Shown here: positions 10,538 through 21,683 of the stretch, piece by piece
Layout: each line of letters starts with the position of its first letter
How positions within the stretch are numbered: the first letter of the stretch is position 1
Source: Methylopila sp. M107
Lineage (GTDB): Bacteria > Pseudomonadota > Alphaproteobacteria > Rhizobiales > Methylopilaceae
Reading direction: 5' to 3'
DNA length: 64,000 nt
Assembly: GCF_000384475.1 (NCBI RefSeq)
Contig: NZ_ARWB01000001.1
Location: 351,305-415,304 of the forward strand
Notes under the pieces: model-generated
What the model saw: only the letters and a program-made list of their open reading frames with translations
What the model was told of the DNA's origin: nothing
Databases searched by the model: none
Translations under genes and position numbers: made by a program

Positions 10538-10933
10538 TTACTTCGCGCCAAACGCGATTGCGATCGTCGCGACGACCGGTTCGTCCGCGTCAAACCACGT
10601 TCGCGCAATCTCGGCGACGAACCGATCAGGATCGATTGAGCAACCGCTTAAACGCACAGGGGCGGCGTTTGTCCGAAGGAGCGCCGCAAGAGCAGGCGCA
10701 TCATAAATGTAGAGAGCGCCGCTCCCGATGCAGCACTTCGCCGGAGGGAAAATCCGGGCTGTAAGTCCGCGAGAGCTTGCCCGCGCCACGAGACGGGCAG
10801 CATCAAGGTTCAGTATTCGGGTGACTGTGTCATTCGGCAGGTAACCGATGATCTTGCCGCGCCCCACCCTGTGCAGATCGCGACAAATACGCCGATCGGT
10901 AAATTCCGCGACGCCGGCCGCCCGAGGTTTCAC
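10538..10933 (-). CDS. Conserved-looking small protein of unknown function
   Basis: A 131-residue ORF that starts with GTG and overlaps the stop of the upstream secreted-protein gene by GTGA. The product is neutral with several hydrophobic stretches (IIGYLPNDTVTRILNLD, then GALYIYDAPALAALL) and two cysteines but no signal peptide. I do not recognise a family. The coupling to the upstream gene, and sensible residue composition compared with the other frames, argue for a real gene. It ends ten bases after the convergent glgX stop. Confidence 0.5.
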   Translation of the reverse strand: MKPRAAGVAEFTDRRICRDLHRVGRGKIIGYLPNDTVTRILNLDAARLVARASSRGLTARIFPPAKCCIGSGALYIYDAPALAALLRTNAAPVRLSGCSIDPDRFVAEIARTWFDADEPVVATIAIAFGAK

Positions 10934-11334
10934 CCGCCTGTCACGAGATGCGCGAAGCAGGACGACAGCGCGGGCGGGATGCCGGTCGCGTTCTGCTCCA
11001 CCTCTTGTTTGATGTCCTGATATTCGTCCGGCCGTCCCTGGCCGGGCGACAGGTAGATGCGCTGCGTCTTCGCCGGATCGCCGTGGAAGAACAGGTAGAG
11101 CGGGTCGGCGGTCGCGGGCCTCACATGGAAGATCGACCACGTCCCGACCTGCAGCTTGGCGTCGATCGGCAGCGCGCCTTTCGAGATCTGCCGTCCGACG
11201 GCGGCGGCCTCGGCGGGCGAGGCGGCGGAATGGCTGATCATGACGCCGGGGCAGGGCGGCGCGGCGAGGACGGCTCCCGACGCCAAAGCGGAGAGGGAAA
11301 GCGCAAGGCATGCGGCGGGGAGGGTGCGCGTCAT
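10930..11334 (-). CDS. Small exported protein of unknown function
   Basis: A 134-residue product with a classical signal peptide (MTRTLPAACLALSL through VLAAP, cleavage near residue 25). The mature part has a Cys in PPCPGVM and the stretch KLQVGTWSIFHVRP followed by DPLYLFFHGDP. The family is not recognised. The frame is open well upstream, but that part runs through repeats and lacks sense, so the ATG at 11334 before the signal peptide is chosen. It is coupled to the downstream unknown gene by a four-base overlap. Confidence 0.65.
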   Translation of the reverse strand: MTRTLPAACLALSLSALASGAVLAAPPCPGVMISHSAASPAEAAAVGRQISKGALPIDAKLQVGTWSIFHVRPATADPLYLFFHGDPAKTQRIYLSPGQGRPDEYQDIKQEVEQNATGIPPALSSCFAHLVTGG

Positions 11335-11846
11335 GGCAGGTCGTTCCGTCGCCGCAGGCGAAGGTCCCGCGCGAATCGCCTGCGGCGATGGGCGGCTCGC
11401 GTCCGACGACGTGATAGCGCCGCGACAAACCTCCCGCCAGTTGTTCGATATAGGATTATTTTCTTGACAAAGATCCAATTCCGTGAAACTCTCGCCCCAG
11501 CTTCCTCCCAAGACTTCGGAGGCGTCGCCGGGGCGTCCGGCGGCGCGGGAGGGGCGGCGGAGCCTGGCGCGGGGATGCAACGCCCCTCTCCCGTCGAGGC
11601 CGTCGACCGAGCGGCGTCGCGCAAGCCAATGCGCGGCGTCGAAGAGGCGAACTGTCGCGCAACCAAGACCGCTGGCGCCTTCTCGGCTATGAGGAAAAAT
11701 CCGTCCGCGGGGGGCGTCTTGACGCCTCCATTCGTGCACACTGATCTGGCGTTGCGGCGTCCCCCGCGTCTCCATATCCGCTCTCTGACATCGCCGATCT
11801 GACACAAGCCCGGGCGAACGACCCCCGGGCCGATGAGCCGCGCCTG
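11335..11846. other. Gene-free stretch upstream of the repeat pair
   Basis: Several ORFs cross this 512-base stretch, but all are Arg/Pro-rich and have no family features. An AT-rich patch at 11445-11480 could contain the promoter of the minus-strand pair at 10538-11334; no clear -35/-10 pair could be fixed. Nothing else is seen. Confidence 0.4.
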
Positions 11847-12054
11847 ATCCTCCCCTGCGCCCTTCGGCGCGGGGGAGGGGGACCATGCGAAGCATGGTGG
11901 AGGGGGCGGGCTCGCGCCGCCATTTCGTCAACGCGCGCGATTCTGGCGGCAGCGCGCGGGGCGGGGGATTTTGATCGTCCCGCTCTACGCCCGCCCCCTC
12001 CACCGCGCTTGCGCGCGGTCCCCCTCCCCCATGCCTGCGGCATGGAGGAGGATC
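11847..12054. repeat. Palindromic tandem repeat, copy 1
   Basis: A unit of about 208 bases that begins ATCCTCCC and ends GGAGGATC, so its ends are inverted. Inside is a GGGGGAGGGGGACCATGCG block followed by AGCATGGTGGAGGGGGCGGG, and the mirrored form (CCGCCCCCTCC, then GCGCGGTCCCCCTCCCCCATGC) near the other end. It looks like a small non-coding mobile-type element (MITE or REP-like). Confidence 0.75.
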
Positions 12055-12080
12055 CGCGCACAACCTGTGATGTCCTCTGG

Positions 12081-12287
12081 ATCCTCCCTGCGACTTGTCG
12101 CGGGGGAGGGGGACCATGCGGCACGCATGGTGGAGGGGGCGGGCTCGCGCCGCCATTTCGTCAACGCGCGCGCTTTCTGGCGTCAGCGTGCGGGGGCGGG
12201 AGGATTTGAACCGTCTTGCCCTACGCCCGCCCCCCACCGCGCTCGCGCGCGGTCCCCCTCCCCCATGCTGTCGCATGGAGGAGGATC
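12081..12287. repeat. Palindromic tandem repeat, copy 2
   Basis: Second direct copy of the unit at 11847-12054, 234 bases further on, with small differences in the central part. An extra partial end (CATGGAGGAGGATCG) follows at 12294-12308. The remaining 200 bases up to purC hold no gene that I can support. Confidence 0.75.
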
Positions 12288-12522
12288 AAGGGGCATGGAG
12301 GAGGATCGAGAGGCGGCGAACGCCGCGCGGCGCTATGCCCGGTGGGGGCGTTCCGGCGACTCGTTGTGCCGCGACGGCCGATCGGATAGGTTCCGCGCTC
12401 GCGCGGCGTCGCCCCAAGCGGCGACGAACCCAATTCCGCGCGCGCCGGACCAAGACGCCCCTCCGGTCGGGCACAACACACCGGCAGGTAATATGGATTT
12501 CCTCAAGCCACGGTATACGCCG

Positions 12523-13287
12523 ATGAACCGCCGCCGCCGCATTTACGAAGGCAAGGCGAAGGTCCTCTATGAGGGCCCCGAACCCGGCACGCTGATCCAG
12601 CACTTCAAGGACGACGCGACCGCGTTCAACGCCAAGAAGCACGAGATCATCGACGGCAAGGGCGTCCTGAACAACCGGATCTCGGAATACGTTTTCCAGA
12701 ACCTGAACGACATCGGCGTGCCGACGCACTTCATCCGTCGGCTGAACATGCGCGAGCAGCTGATCCGCGAAGTCGAGATCATCCCGCTCGAAGTCGTGGT
12801 GCGCAACGTCGCGGCCGGTTCGCTCGCGACGCGGCTCGGGCTCGAGGAAGGCACCCAGCTGCCGCGCTCGATCATCGAGTTCTACTACAAGAACGACAAG
12901 CTCAACGATCCGATGGTCTCCGAAGAGCACGTCACGGCCTTCGGCTGGGCGAGCCCGCAGGAGATCGACGACATCATGGCGCTGGCGATCCGCGTCAACG
13001 ACTTCCTCTCGGGCCTCTTCCTGGGCGTCGGCATCCGTCTCGTCGACTTCAAGATGGAGACCGGCCGGCTCTGGGAGAACGACACGGTGCGCATCGTCGT
13101 GGCCGACGAGATCTCCCCCGATTCGTGCCGCCTGTGGGACATCAAGTCGAACGACAAGCTCGACAAGGACCGCTTCCGCCGCGACATGGGAGGCCTCGTC
13201 GAGGCCTATTCGGAAGTCGCCCGCCGGCTCGGCATCCTGCCCGAATCGGAAGGCCCGAACGGCCGCGGCCCGCGGCTGGTCCAGTAG
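12523..13287 (+). CDS. purC: SAICAR synthetase PurC
   Basis: Ligates aspartate to CAIR with ATP in purine synthesis. At 254 residues it matches rhizobial PurC from end to end, starting [18 protein letters not shown]. The SAICAR synthetase signature [10 protein letters not shown] and the metal-binding [12 protein letters not shown] are present. The frame is open upstream and an ATG at 12493 would add ten residues ([10 protein letters not shown]); the ATG at 12523 is preferred by family length, although neither has a strong ribosome site. It is the first of four pur genes spread over this region (purC, purS, purQ, purL). Confidence 0.96.
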   Translation: MNRRRRIYEGKAKVLYEGPEPGTLIQHFKDDATAFNAKKHEIIDGKGVLNNRISEYVFQNLNDIGVPTHFIRRLNMREQLIREVEIIPLEVVVRNVAAGSLATRLGLEEGTQLPRSIIEFYYKNDKLNDPMVSEEHVTAFGWASPQEIDDIMALAIRVNDFLSGLFLGVGIRLVDFKMETGRLWENDTVRIVVADEISPDSCRLWDIKSNDKLDKDRFRRDMGGLVEAYSEVARRLGILPESEGPNGRGPRLVQ

Positions 13288-13350
13288 CCGAACTCCGCCG
13301 CGATGTTTCGGGAGCCGGAAGGGCTGAAACCCTTCCGGCGCCCGAACCGG

Positions 13351-13776
13351 CTACTCCAAGGAGATCGGAATCGCGAAGCCCAGCCCATCGCCCGGCTGGT
13401 CCGCCGGTAGTGGGGGAAAGCGGCGGGAAGCGCGACGCACGATCTCCGTCGCGTAATCGTCGACAAGCTTCGAGCCGGTCTTCGTCATCAAGCTGAGATG
13501 CGTGAGCGACCCGCGTCGATCGACGGCGAATTTCACCACGACCCGCGCCCGGGCGGTCAGGCGGAACGGCAGGTCCGTGCGCCGGATCTCGCTGAAGATC
13601 TCCGCATGGATTTTCGCCCCGTATGAAGACATCGGCGGTCCGCCGGGGCGGACATAGGCGCTCGTTCGTTCCAGCGGATTGACGATCCAGGAACTGAAGG
13701 CGCGCGCTTCCGACATCCCGATGGCTGCAGCGGCGGCGAATAGGATGATGGAAGCGACGAGCCGATAAACGCGCAT
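13351..13776 (-). CDS. Small TonB C-terminal-domain protein
   Basis: A 141-residue product with an N-terminal hydrophobic segment (residues 5-25, probably a signal or anchor) and a C-terminal half that looks like a TonB-C domain: ARARVVVKFAVDRRGSLTHLSL followed by DDYATEIVRRASRRFPPLP. TonB itself has a long Pro-rich spacer, which is absent here, so this is a short periplasmic relative, not a full energy transducer. No ExbB/ExbD or receptor gene lies nearby. It lies opposite in strand to the pur genes. Confidence 0.75.
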   Translation of the reverse strand: MRVYRLVASIILFAAAAAIGMSEARAFSSWIVNPLERTSAYVRPGGPPMSSYGAKIHAEIFSEIRRTDLPFRLTARARVVVKFAVDRRGSLTHLSLMTKTGSKLVDDYATEIVRRASRRFPPLPADQPGDGLGFAIPISLE

Positions 13777-13993
13777 GACAAACCCCGGTCGACAGTGTTC
13801 CTCACCGATCACGGCATGTGGTCGACTGACAAGATGCTGGGCTGGGCTTGTCTCGCGCGAAGGTTGAAAAAGCGCGGGACGTCTCCGTTTCGCCACATGA
13901 AACTCCGCGTGATGCGCGAGCCGTACCGGGTGGCCATGCCGGCGGCGAGCGGTTAGACGCCCTCCCATGACGGCGCATCTGGCAGGAGACGAC

Positions 13994-14575
13994 ATGACGG
14001 CGAACCACAGCTGGGCGAAGCGCTTCGAAGCCCTGGGACGAACCGCTCGCGGCGTCCGATCGATCGCTGCGCTGCTCGTTTCGGCTTCGGTCGTAATCTC
14101 GACGCCCGCGGCAGCGCTGGACCTCACGAAGATCGCCGGGATCGGCGGCGAGGGCTGGACCTCGAAGAGCGCGACCGCCGAACTCGTTCAACTCACCTGC
14201 GTCGCGCCGACCTGCCCGCCGTCCGGCCAGCTCGCGATCGCGGCGAGGCCGGCGCCCGACGCCGCGCGTGACGAGGTGATCAACGATCCGCAGGGCTCGC
14301 TCGCGGGCTATCGCAAGGGGTTCGAGAAGAGCTCCGTCGCGCAGGCCTGCACCTTCGAGAATTTCCGCGCCGAGAAGGTCGGCGACACCGGCTCGCGCAT
14401 CCTGATGGACGGCGATTGCCCGAGCGGGCTCGTGGTCATGATGGCGACCATCTTCGACAGGTCGCAGACCGGCTCGATCAGCGTTGTGGCTTCCTCCCAG
14501 GACCGCGCCAAGGCGGACGCGCTTCGCCTCCAGACGATCGGGGCGATCGACGGCGCGCTAGGCGCGGCGCGCTGA
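13994..14575 (+). CDS. Exported protein of unknown function
   Basis: A 193-residue product with a signal peptide around residues 20-41 (SIAALLVSASVVIST, cleavage after AAA). Four cysteines remain in the mature part (TCVAPTC, QACTFENF and GDCPSG), which suggests disulphides in the periplasm. AGGAG seven bases before the ATG at 13994 decides against the ATG at 13967. The family is not recognised. It lies upstream of purS on the same strand, without evident functional link. Confidence 0.7.
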   Translation: MTANHSWAKRFEALGRTARGVRSIAALLVSASVVISTPAAALDLTKIAGIGGEGWTSKSATAELVQLTCVAPTCPPSGQLAIAARPAPDAARDEVINDPQGSLAGYRKGFEKSSVAQACTFENFRAEKVGDTGSRILMDGDCPSGLVVMMATIFDRSQTGSISVVASSQDRAKADALRLQTIGAIDGALGAAR

Positions 14576-14656
14576 GCGGCGGGCGCGGGGTGGCGCTCGG
14601 CCCCGCGACGCCTTAAACGAAGCCGCGACATCTCTTATCGAGGGCCGGGAGCCGAC

Positions 14657-14899
14657 ATGAAGGCGCGCGTCACCGTCACGCTGAAGACAGGGGTTCTGGA
14701 CCCGCAGGGCAAGGCCATCGAGGGCGCGCTCGGCTCGCTCGGGGTCGCGGGCGTCGACAGCGTGCGCCAGGGCAAGCTGTTCGACGTCGAGCTCGCGACC
14801 TCCGATCCGGCCGAAGCCGAGGCCACGCTGAAAGCGATGTGCGAGAAGCTGCTCGCCAACACCGTGATCGAGAGCTACCGCTACGAACTCGCGGAATGA
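14657..14899 (+). CDS. purS: FGAM synthase subunit PurS
   Basis: The 80-residue small subunit of the three-part phosphoribosylformylglycinamidine synthase (PurS-PurQ-PurL), needed for complex assembly and ammonia channelling. It begins MKARVTVTLKTGVLDPQGKA and contains the family stretch VDSVRQGKLFDVEL; it is full length. It lies 32 bases before a secreted-protein gene, and its partner purQ follows 1.6 kb later. Confidence 0.95.
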   Translation: MKARVTVTLKTGVLDPQGKAIEGALGSLGVAGVDSVRQGKLFDVELATSDPAEAEATLKAMCEKLLANTVIESYRYELAE

Positions 14900-14931
14900 T
14901 CGATAAGAAGCGACAGGGAGGATCACGCAAG

Positions 14932-15558
14932 ATGATCCGCACTTCCATTCTGGCGCTTGCGTCGATCGTCGCCATGGCGCTCGCCTGGCCCGCTTCGGCC
15001 CAGGGGCCGCGCATCGACCAGGCGCCGCCGGCGCCCGGCGGCGCGCAGCCGGGAGCGGGGCCCGCGCCCACCGACGTTCCGGGGCCGACCGCCGAGATCA
15101 TCGGGCCGGAAGGCTCGTTCCGTCTCCAGCCGGACGGCGTCACCTGGGAGCGCTTCCAGAGCGTGCGCGCCATCGGCGTGCGCTGCACCGACAAGGCCTG
15201 CGGCGGGGAGCGCGTGTTCTGCCTGATCCAGGTGCGCTCGGTCGCGGGCGCTCAGGCCGGCGCGCCGACGCCCGGCGACAGCGCCGCCGAGTTCGGCGCC
15301 GGCGTGCTCAGGACCGCGCCGAAGGAGCTGAACGCCGAGTACTCTGCGCCGTTCGAAGAAAAGAAATTCGGGCCCAATCTCGGCCAGTGGGCCGAGGTAA
15401 AGGCCGAGGGCGAGCCCGGCAAGCTGCGCTTCGGGCTGTTCCTGACCAGCGCCGAAAAGCGCCACGTCGCGTTCAACTGCGTGTCGCCGAGCGCCAAGTG
15501 GGACGAGAACAAGCCGAAGTTTGAGGGGCTGCTCGCCAGCCTCCAGATCACGAAGTAG
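14932..15558 (+). CDS. Exported protein of unknown function, Pro/Gly-rich N-terminus
   Basis: A 208-residue product. A signal peptide (residues 1-24, ending PASAQG) is followed by a Pro/Gly/Ala-rich linker (about 25-55) and a compact domain with three cysteines in IGVRCTDKACGGERVFC and one in FNCVSPSAKW. AGGGAGG upstream of the ATG at 14932 sets the start; an in-frame start at 14839 lies within purS. The last eleven bases overlap the end of the convergent gene at 15548. The family is not recognised; a periplasmic role is inferred from the signal peptide. Confidence 0.75.
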   Translation: MIRTSILALASIVAMALAWPASAQGPRIDQAPPAPGGAQPGAGPAPTDVPGPTAEIIGPEGSFRLQPDGVTWERFQSVRAIGVRCTDKACGGERVFCLIQVRSVAGAQAGAPTPGDSAAEFGAGVLRTAPKELNAEYSAPFEEKKFGPNLGQWAEVKAEGEPGKLRFGLFLTSAEKRHVAFNCVSPSAKWDENKPKFEGLLASLQITK

Positions 15559-16240
15559 GCTTATCCCCAGCCGGGCCGCGGAGCGCGGATATCGCGCGCT
15601 GCTGCGTTTGAGCAAAAGATGTCGCGCTGCGACGTTGGCGCCTCTTCAGAGCACGGTGGCGTCGCAGCACCAATCTGATCAGCCAATGCGGCGTGTTCAG
15701 GTGTCGCAGGGCAGCGATCGAGCCGTGTAAGTGCTTGCGAGCAAACGCCCGATCAGACCAATGCGTCGCGGGCAGTTCCAGAAGATGCCCGAAGTCGTCG
15801 GCGCTCACCTCTGGCGCCGGTAGCCGGGATGCGAACGCCTGCTGCTGCCGAACACATATCGCCTCAACGCGTTGGCGAATGTCTTCATCGTATCGGACGC
15901 CACGTCGCCAAAGTCGCGCGTGTGCAGCCTCGTGGATGACAGCTGAAGCGATGTTCTCTGACGACGCCCGATCGACAAACCGCTCGTCCAGTTCGCAAAA
16001 GTAGTTCGTGTAATCGAATTGACCGGCCGGTCCCGTCAGTAATCTGACCCAGACGCCTTCAAGGTCCTTGATCGATCGGGCGTAACGCCTCGGATCGTGC
16101 GCCTTGATCAGTTGCAGAGCGTTCCGAACCTTGGAAAGCTGCGTTTGATTGTCGGCAACGATCCAAAGCCCATCGATCTCTTCGCGTTCGCTCGTGCGTA
16201 GCAAGAGGTTGCGAAAGAACCATCGGACGAAATCGCGCAT
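15548..16240 (-). CDS. HExxH-motif protein, possible small zinc metalloprotease
   Basis: A 230-residue basic protein. The motif SAVIHEAAHARLW (about residues 100-112) has the HExxH form of zinc metalloproteases, and RQRVEAICVRQQQAF downstream offers a Glu that could be a third ligand. There is no signal peptide or membrane segment, so it appears cytosolic. The C-terminal third is Arg/His-rich. Base composition looks less GC-rich by eye than its neighbours, which may mean recent gain. It runs against the pur genes and overlaps the end of the convergent secreted-protein gene. Peptidase activity is only an inference from one motif. Confidence 0.65.
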   Translation of the reverse strand: MRDFVRWFFRNLLLRTSEREEIDGLWIVADNQTQLSKVRNALQLIKAHDPRRYARSIKDLEGVWVRLLTGPAGQFDYTNYFCELDERFVDRASSENIASAVIHEAAHARLWRRGVRYDEDIRQRVEAICVRQQQAFASRLPAPEVSADDFGHLLELPATHWSDRAFARKHLHGSIAALRHLNTPHWLIRLVLRRHRALKRRQRRSATSFAQTQQRAISALRGPAGDKPTS

Positions 16241-16512
16241 GGGAACTCAAGTATCCAGCCAAGACTAAGAGTTGATGAATCTCGGCGGCGCACTCTTTCT
16301 CCGGTGGAGAATTCGGTCGCTCAGAGATGCGCGGCGACGGCTTCTGGCGTGGCGCGCGATGCGCCACTGGCCAATCGGTTTGGGAGCGCATACGAAAGGC
16401 CGGGAGCGACGCTCCGATCTTTTGAGATTCACGCTCTGCCTGCGGCCCGTGCGGAGCTCGCGGCTCCGCTTGTGGATGTAAAGCTCGGGCCGCAGTTCCA
16501 AGGAGCGTATGA

Positions 16513-17202
16513 ATGAAAGCCGCCGTCCTCGTCTTCCCCGGATCGAACCGCGAGCGCGACGTCGCGACCGCGCTGAGGCGCGCGACCGGCGAGGCGCCCG
16601 CCATGGTCTGGCACGCCGAGACGTCCCTTCCGGACGGAACCGATCTCGTCGTGTTGCCGGGCGGCTTTTCCTATGGCGACTACCTGCGCTGCGGCGCGAT
16701 CGCGGCGCGAGCGCCGGTGATGGACGCGGTCCGCGCCCACGCCGCGCGCGGCGGGCTGGTGCTCGGCATCTGCAACGGGTTCCAGATCCTGGTCGAGAGC
16801 GGCCTGCTGCCGGGCATCCTGACCCGCAACAAGGACCTAAAATTCCTCTGCAAGCCGCAGCACCTGAAGGTCGAGCGCAACGACACCGCATTCACGCGCG
16901 GCTATCAGGCGGGCGACGTGATCGAGGTGATCATCGCGCATGGCGAGGGCAACTACTTCGCCGACCCCGAGACCGTCGAGCGGCTCGAGGGCGAGGGCAG
17001 GGTGGCGTTCCGTTACTGCGCGCAGAATGGCGCGGTCGGGGCGGAGGCGAACTGGAACGGCTCGGTCAACGACATCGCCGGGATCTATTCCGAGAACCTC
17101 AACGTGCTCGGCATGATGCCCCACCCCGAAAACCTCGTCGACGCGGCCATCGGGGGAACGGACGGGCTTGCGCTGTTCACGGGACTGGCGAAAGCCGCCT
17201 GA
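16513..17202 (+). CDS. purQ: FGAM synthase glutaminase subunit PurQ
   Basis: Class I glutamine amidotransferase that supplies ammonia to PurL. The 229-residue protein has the nucleophile Cys in [13 protein letters not shown] (about residue 87) and the His/Glu pair in GMMPHPENL near the C-terminus. It starts [16 protein letters not shown], the usual start, with an AAGGAG site before the ATG. The 272 bases before it hold no convincing gene. A DUF72 gene begins one base after its stop. Confidence 0.97.
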   Translation: MKAAVLVFPGSNRERDVATALRRATGEAPAMVWHAETSLPDGTDLVVLPGGFSYGDYLRCGAIAARAPVMDAVRAHAARGGLVLGICNGFQILVESGLLPGILTRNKDLKFLCKPQHLKVERNDTAFTRGYQAGDVIEVIIAHGEGNYFADPETVERLEGEGRVAFRYCAQNGAVGAEANWNGSVNDIAGIYSENLNVLGMMPHPENLVDAAIGGTDGLALFTGLAKAA

Positions 17203-17203
17203 G

Positions 17204-18007
17204 ATGGCTTCGGGCCGCATCGTCGTCGGCGTCGGCGGCTGGACCTTCGAACCCTGGCGCGGGACCTTCTATCCGAACGGCCTCAAGAAGGACGCCGAGC
17301 TCGCCTACATGGCGGAGCGGCTGACGGCGATCGAGATCAACGGCACGTTCTATCGCGGGCAGAAGCCCGAGACGTTCCGCAAGTGGGCCGACGCGGCGCC
17401 GGACGGCTTTCGGTTCTCGATGAAGGCCTCGCGGTTCACGACCAGCCGCAAGGTGCTGGCCGAGGGCGCCGAGTCGATCGAAAAGTTCTGGGCGACCAAG
17501 CCGACCGCGATGGGCGACAAGCTCGGCCCGATCCTGTGGCAGCTGCCCGCGACCAAGCGCTTCGACAAGGACGACATCGCGAGCTTCTTGAAGCTGCTCC
17601 CGGCGGAGGTCGACGGGGTGAAGCTGCGCCACGTCATCGAAGCGGGCCACGAGAGTTTTGCGGACCCGGCATTCATCGAGCTGCTGGGAAACGCAGGCGC
17701 TCAAGTCGCGCAGGTGATCCTCGACGATCCCGACCATCCGACGCTCGCCGACGTGACGGCGGATTTCGTCTATCTGAGGCTGGAACGCAGCCGCGACGCG
17801 ATCGAGACGGGCTATCCGGAGGACGAACTGGATGTCTGGGCGGAGCGGCTGAAGACCTACGCGGCGGGCGGCGTCCCGAAGGACATGTCGACGCTGACGG
17901 CGCGCGCGCCGGAAAATAAGCCCCGCGACGTGTTCTGCTTTTTCATCTCGGGCGCCAAGGTGCGGAACCCAGCGGCCGCGATGGCGCTGATCGAGCGCTT
18001 ACGCTGA
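17204..18007 (+). CDS. DUF72 (YecE-like) protein
   Basis: A 267-residue DUF72 family protein with a TIM-barrel-like sequence: IVVGVGGWTFEPWRGTFYP at the start, the conserved EINGTFYR, RFSMKASRFTT, and FVYLRLERSRD. The biochemical function is not established; family members often lie next to housekeeping genes. The ATG at 17204 begins one base after the purQ stop, so it is probably in the same transcript. An ORF start at 17168 lies inside purQ and is rejected. The 3' end overlaps the convergent Uma2 gene by nine bases. Confidence 0.88.
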   Translation: MASGRIVVGVGGWTFEPWRGTFYPNGLKKDAELAYMAERLTAIEINGTFYRGQKPETFRKWADAAPDGFRFSMKASRFTTSRKVLAEGAESIEKFWATKPTAMGDKLGPILWQLPATKRFDKDDIASFLKLLPAEVDGVKLRHVIEAGHESFADPAFIELLGNAGAQVAQVILDDPDHPTLADVTADFVYLRLERSRDAIETGYPEDELDVWAERLKTYAAGGVPKDMSTLTARAPENKPRDVFCFFISGAKVRNPAAAMALIERLR

Positions 18008-18634
18008 ACTCTTGAGCGCGGCGCGCGCCTCGGCGACGTCGACGTAGAAGGCGTCCACGGGAATTGACGCATCGATGCCCGCGAACTGGATGACGTCGTC
18101 GCCAGATGTCAGATCCTTTCGCAGCCAGCCATCCGCAGTTCGCGAGTAGACGGCGATGTGTGTTCGGTCTTGGTGCACGAAGCAGCAGGTCTGTAGACTT
18201 GGAAGCTGGAGATAGGCCGAGAGCTTCTTTTCCTGATCAAACAGAGCGGTCGACGGGGACAGCACTTCGATGATCGCAGCGGCGTCGCGTAGCGTCGTCG
18301 GCCCGTCCCGGAACGGGCTGCAACTGACCACGACGTCCGGCAGGGTCGATGCGTCCCGAGCCTCTATGTCGAGACGGACGTTCTCGGAAAACGCCCGGCA
18401 GGGCGAGCCTCGCCGGCGAAGCTCAGCGGTCAAGGCGGACCGTGCGTTGAAGACGATGAGATTGTGGATCTTGGTCCCGCCAGCCATCGAGCGGACGATG
18501 TGTCCGTCGATCAGCTCCCAACGTTCCTCTTCGGGCGCGTTGAGCTCAAGCCCCCGGAATTCTTCGACAGTCAGTCGTGCCGGTTTCATCAGCGGGAAGT
18601 TCATCGCATCGGTCCTCATGCGCGACCTCGCCAC
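17999..18634 (-). CDS. Uma2 (DUF820) family putative endonuclease
   Basis: A 211-residue protein of the Uma2 family, which has a PD-(D/E)xK nuclease-like fold and unknown role. Visible motifs are RLTVEEFRGLELN, ERWELIDGHIV, the acidic residue in LPDVVVSCSPF, IIEVLSPST and KKLSAYLQLPSLQTCCFV. Starts at 18634, 18619 (MRTDAM) or 18604 (MNFPLM) are all possible; no ribosome site decides. It lies between purQ-DUF72 and purL on the other strand and looks less GC-rich by eye. Uma2 genes are often scattered as stand-alone copies, and another copy and a remnant lie at 31520-32230. Confidence 0.8.
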   Translation of the reverse strand: MARSRMRTDAMNFPLMKPARLTVEEFRGLELNAPEEERWELIDGHIVRSMAGGTKIHNLIVFNARSALTAELRRRGSPCRAFSENVRLDIEARDASTLPDVVVSCSPFRDGPTTLRDAAAIIEVLSPSTALFDQEKKLSAYLQLPSLQTCCFVHQDRTHIAVYSRTADGWLRKDLTSGDDVIQFAGIDASIPVDAFYVDVAEARAALKSSA

Positions 18635-18702
18635 CCTAGCATGAGCGGCCCTGATCGCGTAGCAAGGCGCTGCCTCCAGTCCGCCCGCAGCCTTCGAGTC
18701 CG

Positions 18703-20925
<2,223 letters not shown>

Positions 20926-20940
20926 AAGGACGACACGCCC

Positions 20941-21204
20941 ATGCCGATGGACGCCCGCGAGATCGAACGCCTGATCCGCGCAGCGCTGCCTGACGCCGAG
21001 GTGAGCATCCGCGACCTCGCCGGCGACGGCGACCATTACGCCGCGACCGTCGTGTCGGAGACGTTCCGCGGCAAGACGCGCGTCCAGCAGCACCAGCTGG
21101 TCTATCAGGCGCTGCAGGGCCAGATGGGCGGCGCGCTGCACGCGCTCGCCCTCCAGACCAGCGCCGGCCCCATTCCCCAGATCGACGCCGCCCGAGGCGC
21201 CTGA
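20941..21204 (+). CDS. BolA/IbaG-family protein
   Basis: An 87-residue BolA-like protein with the class II fold signature: IERLIRAALPDAEVSI, DGDHYAATVVSETF and a C-terminal helix RVQQHQLVYQALQGQMGG. The His in GDHY is a likely iron-sulphur ligand. BolA/IbaG proteins bind monothiol glutaredoxins through a shared [2Fe-2S] cluster, and the next gene is exactly such a glutaredoxin. The order purL-bolA-grxD is widespread in alphaproteobacteria. Confidence 0.94.
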   Translation: MPMDAREIERLIRAALPDAEVSIRDLAGDGDHYAATVVSETFRGKTRVQQHQLVYQALQGQMGGALHALALQTSAGPIPQIDAARGA

Positions 21205-21216
21205 AAGGACTTTGAT

Positions 21217-21549
<333 letters not shown>

Positions 21550-21569
21550 CGCGGGCGACCCCGACAGTT

Positions 21570-21671
21570 CGTCATGCCCCGGCTTGTCCGGGGCATCCAG
21601 GGCTCGGCTTAGCGCCACGCTGGTCGAGATTGGCTCGACGATGGATCCCCCGGACAAGCCGGGGGATGACG
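21570..21671. repeat. Palindromic repeat, CCCCGG-arm family
   Basis: Inverted arms GTCATGCCCCGGCTTGTCC at 21571-21589 and GGACAAGCCGGGGGATGAC near 21652-21670, separated by a unique-looking centre. The same family is inside uvrB at 46477-46570. It lies between grxD and the macro-domain gene, ending 13 bases before the latter's ATG and just before its ribosome site. Confidence 0.8.
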
Positions 21672-21683
21672 CGCGGAGGCGGC

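Noticed and set aside
11463-11468. TTGACA on the plus strand as a promoter -35
   Set aside because: No acceptable -10 at 16-18 bases and no gene close downstream on that strand.
11335-12276. Upstream extension of the exported-protein ORF (448 codons)
   Set aside because: It runs through the tandem repeats and puts about 310 nonsense residues before a clear signal peptide.
11847-12287. CRISPR-like array
   Set aside because: Only two long copies with internal symmetry, no regular spacers and no cas genes.
16272-16481. 69-codon ORF upstream of purQ
   Set aside because: No ribosome site, Arg/Leu/Trp-rich composition and no conserved feature; probably non-coding leader.
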